From: Dimargaris cristalligena
Lineage: Eukaryota; Kickxellomycota; Dimargaritomycetes; Dimargaritales; Dimargaritaceae
DNA: 16,145 nt
Assembly: GCA_027576995.1 (NCBI GenBank)
Contig: JANBQC010000625.1
Span: 1 to 16,145, forward strand
Direction of reading: 5' to 3'
Under the pieces are notes generated by a model. That model had not been told where the DNA came from. It saw only the letters and a list, made by a program, of their open reading frames with translations, and made no database searches. Both the position numbers and the translations under genes were made by a program. Of this stretch, positions 9,047-16,145 are shown piece by piece; position 1 is the stretch's first letter; every line of letters begins with the position of its first letter.

Positions 9047-10966
9047 ATTGTCATATCGCCAAGCCAGCTGATAGAGTCACCCAACAGCCAACTGCGCCCT
9101 AACCGCCTTTTATTTAAAATAGTCTATATACCACATACCCCACTTCATTTTTGTAGTCAAATAGCGAACCGTTCGGCCCACTATGGCCCTACCTAGTCTC
9201 CACCGGAAGCCAGCGCTGGTGGTGAGTATTGGACCGTTTTGGGCGTCGGGCCGAGGAGTTTTTAAACTAGGACCGTCCAATTTTACCGACGAGTTAAAAA
9301 AGTGGTTGCACAATGGCCTTCGGCTCGGTCACCCACTTTGTTCATTCTATATTTAACGACGAGTCTACTATTATACCAAACCGACGGAATGGTTTTACGG
9401 TAGACCCCTCCCTCTCCCTCGCCACTCTATTCTCGGCTAGCAGGAAACTGGCTTGTATTGTTACGAAATGGGCGTGTATTTTTAAAATTCATTGTATTGC
9501 GCAGGCCCCCCCCGGACTCAACCCCGCCTTATCCTATATATATCAACTGGCACGTTCGCCATCCCAGTTTCAATTAACTCTATTACTGTTGCCATTTTTC
9601 TATTGAGAGCCCGGTTTTCGGCCTCCCCCCCCTCTTCCCCAAGTTACTTTACTCATAGCCCCATTTGATAGCGCCTCGTGCTAATATAATACTACGCCTG
9701 TTCACCCCACGCTTCTATAGTTTAACCAACTTTCATACACTCTAATTGCCCTTGGAAAAAACGTGAATTTACCTACTTCTTTCCCCTTCGGCTCTCCTCT
9801 ACCCTTAATTTTGGGTACCCTGCTGCCTTTACCACCCATCCAACAGCTACTAGTATTGGTTAAGCACTAATCAATTTAATTAAAACCACTATTTACGAGC
9901 TGAATGATACAGCGTATGCCGTTTACTGAGCCACTACTTGGTTTATTTTTATCGTCCCGTTTTAGTCATTAACCGGTTATTTATATCGCCCCTCCCCTTT
10001 TGTTTACCACCGAAATCCCCTAATTTACAGGGTTACTATTGATACTGCTGTGGTCGTGTGACTCTTATGCAAAACGGTTAATGTGGTGCCTAGTACGACA
10101 CTTAAATTGGATTTTGTAGTATATACGACTTGTTTGCTTTTGTTTTGCCCCTCATCGCCACACCCCCTCCCAACTCCAGCCGTCTGCCACAAAGCCATAA
10201 TTATAATCACTCTCGTTTTGAACTATCCAGCTGGCCATTCGGTAAGTCCCTAGTTAATCTAGTGTATGCCACACTGTCCTATTTCCGTTTTGTTGGGCCA
10301 TTAGGTTGTTATGGGTATACATAGCCGTGCCCCTGGGTACCACTGTGGTATTCGATCCCTGGTGTTTACCCTTTTGTTTAGTTACCCTGCAGTTAGCAAG
10401 TCCTTATAATCCCTACCTAGCACAGTATACTGCACTGTATCATATCCCTGTCAGTCCCTGAAGTGCCCTCCTCCCCTTTATGTTCTTCCCACTATCTTTA
10501 ATATCATTTCGCCCATACCGGTTGACTTAACACTCATGATACCGTATTACTGGTTTAAGCCGGCCTGTCCCAAAAATTAAGCGAAAGATAAAAGGGAAAA
10601 TGCCCATTACTACTACAGCAAGGGGCCGCAGGGCACTGTGTAATGCTATGTACCACCACCGCCGACTAACCACTATCCATGTATCTTTGCTATGTATACT
10701 GCTTTGGTTTATTATCATTCCCTGGACTATTCTCGTATAGCTACAACTCACGTTAAAGGTCTAAATAGCCCATACATAACAGATACAATAGGGGAAAATA
10801 ATACAGGGTCACTGGAGGAGAACCCAGTCCCATACCCTGAGCGCGCACTTTGCCTTGGCTTCTCTCTGCCTCACCCCTCTTCCCCTTTTCCCTTCGTCGC
10901 CTTCATTTGGGTCAAGTGGTGAATTGTGGTCGGACTGTTTTTTAAGCAACCCTCCCCACGGCGCGA

Positions 10967-10975
10967 TATAAAAGG
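10967..10975 (+). promoter_or_regulatory. TATA box, gene 2
   Basis: TATAAAAGG is a canonical TATA box, placed where the + strand turns strongly pyrimidine-rich and about 790 bases before the gene 2 start codon. If used, it implies an unusually long 5' leader. Confidence 0.5.
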
Positions 10976-11763
10976 ATTGCCCTATCCACCCCCTCCTTCT
11001 CGGTACATTGTCGCCTTTTACTTCGCTATTCTCAATCGTCCATCTTTCCCGTCTAATGCCCTAACAACGCCTACTCTCCACCCAACCCCCAAGACTTAAT
11101 ATTTCTTTCTACGCGCCACCCAGCCGTATTTATTCCACATCCTTCGCGCTTCTCCCTATTTTCTTTTCTTTTCTATTCTTTGCGTCATCACCTTCTCGGA
11201 TTTCAGCCTCGCTTCGCCCATCGCTTGGTCTTTTACGGGGGTTTATTATATACTTTCATAGGAGCAGTTCGTTACAGCCCACGTTGACCTAATTCTTGAC
11301 CTCCCCGCCTTTCGTTTGTGGTCTGAACCGCCGGGTTGAGCCTATTCATTTAATTCCTCTCTAACGACACCCTACTGTTGCTACCAGTCTAATATATAGT
11401 CCAGTATTACCCCTCTCCTACCTTCTGGGTTACTGCTTTGGTCCATTTGAACTCACCGGTCTTCTCATCTTCGCCTTCTCATTACGCTTATCACTCTCTG
11501 TTAGGCTGGGTTGATACTACACTCCCCATTCTATTACGTCGATATACCCTTCTTTTCACTTTGTCGTCTATAAGAGATTGCTCTTTCTACCATATCCCTT
11601 TTAGACCATTGTCTTACTTAGCTTTCTCTTCGACTGGCAATCACCCAGCGTGTTTTTCTCTTACCTCTCCGCCTCTACTGCATCCGGTATTGTTATTACT
11701 GGTGCTCCATTTCCCCCCCTCCCCTTCATAACCTCACAAGTGCTTGAACTAGATATTTCCATC
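10976..11763 (+). promoter_or_regulatory. Long pyrimidine-rich 5' leader of gene 2
   Basis: This stretch is rich in C and T and contains only one ATG (11056). That ATG is followed directly by CCC TAA, a two-codon uORF (11056-11064). The ATG-poor zone starts even earlier, after the ATG at 10692. Loss of upstream ATGs is what selection on a translated transcript's leader would produce. No strong GTAAGT or GTATGT donor was seen, so a 5'UTR intron is possible but unsupported. Confidence 0.5.
11056..11064 (+). promoter_or_regulatory. Minimal uORF (Met-Pro-stop)
   Basis: ATG CCC TAA is the only ATG-initiated frame between the TATA box and the gene 2 start codon, about 700 bases ahead of it. If the leader is transcribed from 10967 this lies near the 5' end. 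An effect on translation is inferred only. Confidence 0.3.
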
Positions 11764-14700
11764 ATGACTAACACTGACTGGCTACCCATTACCGTACACG
11801 ACCCTCACACTGGCTCCGAATGGAGCTACAGTCTACAATGTCTCGGTAGCTGCATAATCCGCTGCAATACCTGTACACGGCTCTTACTCCTAACCCCCCG
11901 ATCATCCCGCAATATCTTCTGCACCGCCTGCAACGAGCCCCTCGCCATTTCCCTCGAAGCGATGCTAATGACCCCCGGGGTGATTGTCAAGGCCTTCAAT
12001 GTAGAAAAGCCCTTCGACATTGAACAGTTCCTGCGAGTGGAAAGCCGGGCCGGTAATTTGCGGCCATCTAGTGTGGTTCGGCTAGGCTACCTATTAGTCG
12101 AAAAGGTGGAACTCGATGACTTGACCACAGTGGACAACTGTGCCAAGTCCCGCCGGGTGAGCCCTAAATCCCTAGGCGGTGGTGGCTCTTCCTCCCCCTT
12201 GAGTGCGCGCAAGAGCTACAAGGTACTCTCCAATATACTCAAGCGCAGCCAACCCGGTCAGGGTAAGAAGGAGCTGGCCCAGATGGGCTGGACGCAGGTT
12301 CTGGCTGTCCAAAACGGCTCCCTTCTTCGATTCTACGCAACCAAGCCCCAGCGGCAGGAAGAGGGCCACCTCCAACACGTTCTGCTCGAAACCCTCGACT
12401 TGACCACCGCGGACATTACCCATCTGCAATCCGGGCGGCCCAACGCTCACCAATCGACCCACGAGACCAGCTCCACTAGCGTGGGTGGACTAATGTACCA
12501 TGCCCCCCGTCCCGCTCGACTACTATTGACGACCCAGGACGCCCAGTACACCATTAATGTGGGTACCGACCTGCTCACCGGTTGGTGGCAAACTTGTCTG
12601 GAGAAGTCCGTCCAGGTTTCCCGGGAGCGCACCGCGGCGATTCTCAAACTCCAGGCTACTTCGCCACCACGCTACGGTGCCAAGGGGGCCACACCCCTCA
12701 ACCTCGCTATAGATTCGCCCATCCGCAAGGATATCCCAACCCCCATCATTGCCGCCCCCCAGATTGTGACCCCACCCAATTCCTCCACCGTGTCTGCGTC
12801 GTCCGAACCCCCCCTTCGGACCATCTCCACCGCGTTCCAGCGCGACATGACACCCGGCCAAGTTCGACCAGTGAATTTGAGCGACCCTATCCTGGGTGAG
12901 GGAGTCCGCGCGGCAGCCGATAAGCCTTACCTTGCGCCTCGTCTGTCGTCGTTGGAGGCCGCTTTCAGCGAAGGCCCCCCCCACCGGTCCCGGGGGGTCA
13001 CTGGCTACCCCACCTCAGAACGGGACAATGGAGGTCTTCTTCCTTCCCCAACCTCCCCTTCTTCTTCCACTTCGTCTTCCTCCGCCTCCCCCTCCTCCGC
13101 AGTTTCATTCCCGAAGCGGGGACCCTCGTCATGTGGGGTTGGATCGGGCCCCCTCGATTGGGCCCAATCCGAAGGTCAGAAGGATTCGGTGGCGGCGCCA
13201 CCGTCGGTCTGCCCCGCCACCAAGGAGCCGTCGCCTACCCTCAGTTACACCACTACGGCCTGTAACAATAGTGTCTGTAGCGATGCCTCTTTAACTTTCT
13301 CCGTAGATACATCCGACCGGGAATCTATTTTATCTCTCGACTTTGACGATAACGACGACAGCGACGAAGGCGCCAATACTAACCCCAAAATGAACTCCCC
13401 CACCTCCATCTCCGTTATGCAACCCACTTCTTTTGTGCGGGTACGGTCGTCCGGCTACACCGTGATTTCCAAAGACAATGCTCAACCGAAGCGGAAAACC
13501 AGTATCAAGGTGAACCCCAAACGCATGTCGCGCTATTTCGAAGATTCGCCTCTGGCCAATATCGACTTTTCCGACGCTTACGAAGTTGGGCGTGGGTTGG
13601 CCGCTGCCCTCGATAGCCGGATGTCCAGTGATAATCCCCCGGTGCCCACTGAACTGTCCCCTACTTCATCCACCACGGCTTCAACCACCGCTTCTACCAC
13701 AGTCCAAGCCCCCCCTCTCGCCGCCCACCGGCGGGTCGCCCCCGTCCCCCCGCCCAAGCCCCGCCGCTCCCTCATTCGGGCCGTGGCTAGTCAGGAGCAA
13801 TTGCGGCGGTCGTACCATAGCGGCAGCACGACTGCCCCCCCGCCGATGCCCCAGCCCACCTTGGCCGTGGTCCCCGTCTTCACCAGCACCGTCAGCCTGA
13901 AGGAACTCACCGGTAAGAAATCTACACCCAATCCCACCGCCTCGGGTGCAACCCCCCACCCCGCTAGTTTTTCGGCGTGGAAGTCTTCCATTCGCCGCCC
14001 CGAGAATACTACCATGACGACAGCGAACCCCGCCTCCTCCATCTGGACCATGCCTCCCCCGCGTCCTGCCCATCACGCGGTGCTAGGGCCCCGGAGCTAC
14101 CCGTTCGTCCCCCAGACGAAAATGACCACGACAATGGTAGCGGAAAGCCACAGTGACGATAGTGATGATAGTTTATCTGATGGTCTGGAATTCTTGCACC
14201 CCACCCCGTCCCTGCGCAGACTCGGATCCTCGCCTAATTTGACCGCGGTGCGGTCGATGGACCTGGCCACCTACAGCCAGATCTCCCAAGTCTCGCTAGC
14301 TAGTACTGGGTATTTGGAAGGAGGCCAGCAGCCGGCGTCGGCGTTGATGGCTTCCCCCGTGTCAACGACCTCCACGGCTGTCAACAGCCCGGTGCTGACC
14401 CCCTTGGCGCAATTGAGCCGACTCAATAAGAGTGCCCACTGCATTCTGAGTTCGTCCCACCTGTCCGATCTCTCCCGCCCGATGGCTTCGTTGGAAGCCC
14501 TCCCCCAGGCCCGTTCGGCTTTACCCGCCTTGGTGGGTAGCCTGGACACCAAATTCGCTCCGTCATCCTCGTTGTCCTTCAGCTCGCAATCCTCAACCGA
14601 CACGGAGGAACACGACGACGACGACGAGTATGGGGTGGCTTACTCCAACGGCAAGGCCTATAATGTCCGCGCCCAGAAGCAGTTGCCCCCGACCCCCATG

Positions 14701-14772
14701 AACCTCAGCGCTAACAATCCCTTCCTGGCTCTCTTGAATAACCGGGCGACTACTCCGCTGGCCGGTCTCTAA
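11764..14772 (+). CDS. Unrecognised protein with Cys cluster and PH-like domain
   Basis: A single exon encodes 1002 residues. The start is the first ATG of the frame (ATC before it gives A at -3); the frame is open further upstream, but without an ATG. Residues 26-56 hold six cysteines, including C34-x2-C37 and C53-x2-C56, a possible zinc-binding knuckle pair. Residues about 168-285 look like a PH domain: a GWTQVLAVQNGSLLRFY first hairpin, and a closing helix with Trp274-Trp275. An unconserved-looking insert lies at about 220-248. The rest is low-complexity Ser/Thr/Pro sequence with acidic patches (525-535, 797-806, 948-955), a class II SH3-ligand motif PPKPRR (663-668) and an NPF motif (985-987) of the kind bound by EH domains. 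PH domains usually bind phosphoinositides or proteins, so a membrane or cell-cortex adaptor is a reasonable inference. I do not recognise the family. Confidence 0.8.
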   Translation: MTNTDWLPITVHDPHTGSEWSYSLQCLGSCIIRCNTCTRLLLLTPRSSRNIFCTACNEPLAISLEAMLMTPGVIVKAFNVEKPFDIEQFLRVESRAGNLRPSSVVRLGYLLVEKVELDDLTTVDNCAKSRRVSPKSLGGGGSSSPLSARKSYKVLSNILKRSQPGQGKKELAQMGWTQVLAVQNGSLLRFYATKPQRQEEGHLQHVLLETLDLTTADITHLQSGRPNAHQSTHETSSTSVGGLMYHAPRPARLLLTTQDAQYTINVGTDLLTGWWQTCLEKSVQVSRERTAAILKLQATSPPRYGAKGATPLNLAIDSPIRKDIPTPIIAAPQIVTPPNSSTVSASSEPPLRTISTAFQRDMTPGQVRPVNLSDPILGEGVRAAADKPYLAPRLSSLEAAFSEGPPHRSRGVTGYPTSERDNGGLLPSPTSPSSSTSSSSASPSSAVSFPKRGPSSCGVGSGPLDWAQSEGQKDSVAAPPSVCPATKEPSPTLSYTTTACNNSVCSDASLTFSVDTSDRESILSLDFDDNDDSDEGANTNPKMNSPTSISVMQPTSFVRVRSSGYTVISKDNAQPKRKTSIKVNPKRMSRYFEDSPLANIDFSDAYEVGRGLAAALDSRMSSDNPPVPTELSPTSSTTASTTASTTVQAPPLAAHRRVAPVPPPKPRRSLIRAVASQEQLRRSYHSGSTTAPPPMPQPTLAVVPVFTSTVSLKELTGKKSTPNPTASGATPHPASFSAWKSSIRRPENTTMTTANPASSIWTMPPPRPAHHAVLGPRSYPFVPQTKMTTTMVAESHSDDSDDSLSDGLEFLHPTPSLRRLGSSPNLTAVRSMDLATYSQISQVSLASTGYLEGGQQPASALMASPVSTTSTAVNSPVLTPLAQLSRLNKSAHCILSSSHLSDLSRPMASLEALPQARSALPALVGSLDTKFAPSSSLSFSSQSSTDTEEHDDDDEYGVAYSNGKAYNVRAQKQLPPTPMNLSANNPFLALLNNRATTPLAGL

Positions 14773-14895
14773 AGTCGATCCAGAAAATAACATGGTCCAT
14801 TACATGTCGCGAACTCCAGTGACAAAAATATCCTCAGGGTTCTATCACGTTCTCGGCCCATTGCCTCAAAAATCGAAACTAATATGTTACTCTTG

Positions 14896-14932
14896 TATAT
14901 ATATTCTTGTAACGAAAAAAAGAAAAAAAAAA
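14896..14932 (+). terminator. Probable 3'-end processing signal, gene 2
   Basis: TATATATAT (14896-14904) is followed by an A-rich run (14914-14932), about 125-160 bases past the stop codon. The order efficiency element then A-rich positioning element is typical of fungal gene ends. AATAAA occurs only at 15255-15260, which is far downstream. Confidence 0.4.
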
Positions 14933-14935
14933 GCA

Positions 14936-15932
14936 ACTACACATTTACGTGGGGCCTATATTATTTCATTTGCTCAAGACACCATTTGGTCTTTATATCG
15001 AGCTTGCTTTTTTTTTACATTCACGGTCATCCTCACTCAGCCTTACTTCCCATTGTATTCAACCCTGTCATTCAAGTTTAACTATATATATATATTCGTC
15101 TCATGTTTTCAGTATTTTGTTGTCATCTGGCCTGAATTCGTTCAACCACGACTATCACATCCACCACTGTGTATATAATGCCATTAACGATAAGTTTCGT
15201 GCCCCCTCCTATCTTACCCGCCATAGGTAGATAAAACATGTATTTTTGACTTCCAATAAATCTAATGATGCCTCAACTCTCCGCCAATTTATATTTGCCC
15301 AACTAGCCACCCCTCCAATATGCACTACTTCTCCTAATTCACCAGTCACTCTTATTGACTGTCCGATGGCTGCCTCTATTAACCAACAAGGTACCGATAA
15401 ATTAATATTAATGGCTTGGCAAAGTTGGTGTTGTATGGGTTTATTCGCCCCAAGTTAATATTCCTAGTAGCGGTATCTGCATCCAAGTAAGATATTTAAT
15501 AGAATCCCGCTTTTTATTTTTCCTATTCCTGAGCATCCATTTGGCAACTAATGCTAAAAACTTACATCACCTAGTGTACAACACATGTAACTCATCGAAA
15601 TGATATTACAAAGTAGGTCCACTAAAAAAAAAAATCTGGGTAAAATAATAGGAAGTGTGCATAAACTGACAACACGTAGACAAGATAACAAGACGTTCAA
15701 GGCTTTGCCAGCAAGTGGTAAGCTAATAATAAAATGTATATGGAATAAGTCAATCACCTAAATAATCGATGCAGGCATAGTGCAGCACATTTTTAAGCAC
15801 ACACTATTGTATCCTCCAAAAAATTTAAGGACATATCAAATCCAAGGATCAATAATCTTGAGAATTACCCAAAGAATAGGATAAAATGACTTGCACAAGA
15901 GTGGGAGTCAAAATATAGTGAAGATCACTGAT
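14936..15932. other. Intergenic region, no gene seen
   Basis: AT-rich DNA with a TA run at about 15083-15095 and no open frame with a recognisable product. The longest frames overlap the gene 2 3' flank or lack an ATG. It separates the 3' end of gene 2 from the oppositely oriented tRNA gene. Confidence 0.6.
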
Positions 15933-15946
15933 AAAAAAACTCAAAA
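15933..15946 (-). terminator. RNA polymerase III terminator of tRNA-Gln
   Basis: Read on the - strand, four T residues lie five bases past the tRNA 3' end (complement of 15943-15946), with a backup run of seven T residues (complement of 15933-15939). Confidence 0.7.
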
Positions 15947-15950
15947 GAAA

Positions 15951-16022
15951 GGTCTCACCGAGATTCAAACTCGGGTCACGGGAATCAGATTCCCATGTGA
16001 TAACCAACTACACTATGAAACC
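15951..16022 (-). tRNA. tRNA-Gln (anticodon CUG)
   Basis: The 72-nt complementary strand folds as a full cloverleaf. The acceptor stem GGTTTCA pairs with TGAGACC with one G-T pair. The D arm is GTGT/TCAC with GG in the loop. The anticodon stem TGGGA/TCCCG carries the seven-base loop ATCTGAT, giving anticodon CTG, which reads CAG. The T arm is CCGAG-TTTGAAT-CTCGG. The A box TAGTGTAGTTGG fits the eukaryotic consensus exactly; the B box is close, with T for C in TTCGA. There is no intron and no encoded CCA, as expected for a nuclear gene. The intact pairing argues against a pseudogene. Confidence 0.95.
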
Positions 16023-16145
16023 AAATGGAAAAACAACAACCCCTGTCCAGCTAAGTGAGTTGGTTGTTATAAGGGCCTGGTTTCTTTCCAGGGTCTGTTC
16101 TTTATTCTACCTCCTGTCCTTTCCCTCTATATCTGTAGCTTTTGA

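Larger units (their letters stand above)
5952..10691. other. Long intergenic region without a supportable gene
   Basis: About 4.7 kb with no open frame above about 100 codons and no recognisable domain on either strand. It contains repeat copy C (8909-9046), a doubtful copy D (6190-6250) and the 24-bp tandem repeat at 8145-8216. The part from about 7200 to 8470 is richer in G and C than its surroundings. No second tRNA, rRNA or known small RNA was recognised. Genes made only of very short exons cannot be excluded by eye. Confidence 0.55.

Noticed and set aside
9313..9606. 97-codon ATG frame on the + strand
   Set aside because: No domain, no supporting signals and an ordinary intergenic composition; no evidence beyond openness.
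11605..11763. In-frame N-terminal extension of gene 2
   Set aside because: The frame is open upstream to a TAG at 11602, but it has no ATG, and the ATG at 11764 has a good context. Non-AUG initiation is possible but unsupported.
13913..13967. Possible 55-nt intron inside gene 2 (GTAAGA to TAG)
   Set aside because: The length is not a multiple of three, so splicing would shift the frame. The unspliced frame stays open for another 800 bases.
15246..15458. 70-codon frame after gene 2
   Set aside because: It lacks a true ATG start at its beginning, has no domain and lies in AT-rich intergenic DNA.

Overview
The window looks like nuclear DNA of a fungus, possibly an early-diverging lineage; the lineage is inference. 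The reasons are a protein of the fungal TRP/FLC family split by one short GTAAGT...TAG intron, gene ends marked by TATATA and A-rich elements, and a nuclear-type tRNA gene with A and B boxes and no encoded CCA. Genes are sparse and the spaces between them are long and AT-rich.

Layout: 1-2459 is gene-poor DNA with two copies (A and B) of a diverged dispersed repeat and a stretch that may be a decayed reading frame. 2460-2886 is the promoter and leader region of gene 1, with two TATA-like boxes. Gene 1 (2887-5881, +, two exons, intron about 3200-3386) encodes a TRP/FLC-like membrane protein of about 935 residues: signal peptide, lumenal ML-like domain, about nine membrane spans and a long Ser/Pro-rich cytosolic tail. 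5952-10691 is about 4.7 kb without a supportable gene; it holds repeat copy C, a doubtful copy D and a three-unit 24-bp tandem repeat.

From about 10700 the + strand becomes pyrimidine-rich. It has a canonical TATA box at 10967 and then about 790 nt with a single ATG, which opens a two-codon uORF. This leads into gene 2 (11764-14772, +, one exon, 1002 residues). Gene 2 is a largely disordered protein with an N-terminal cysteine cluster, a PH-like domain, proline motifs and a C-terminal NPF motif; I cannot name it. Its 3' end is followed by about 1 kb without a gene, then a tRNA-Gln(CUG) gene on the - strand (15951-16022).

The two protein genes lie in the same direction but about 6 kb apart and are not an operon. 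A TRP/FLC membrane protein and a PH adaptor could both act at cell membranes, but nothing in the sequence links them. I found no clear new biological system. The best leads are the unrecognised gene 2 with its unusual leader, the tandem splice acceptors in gene 1, and the old dispersed repeat family.
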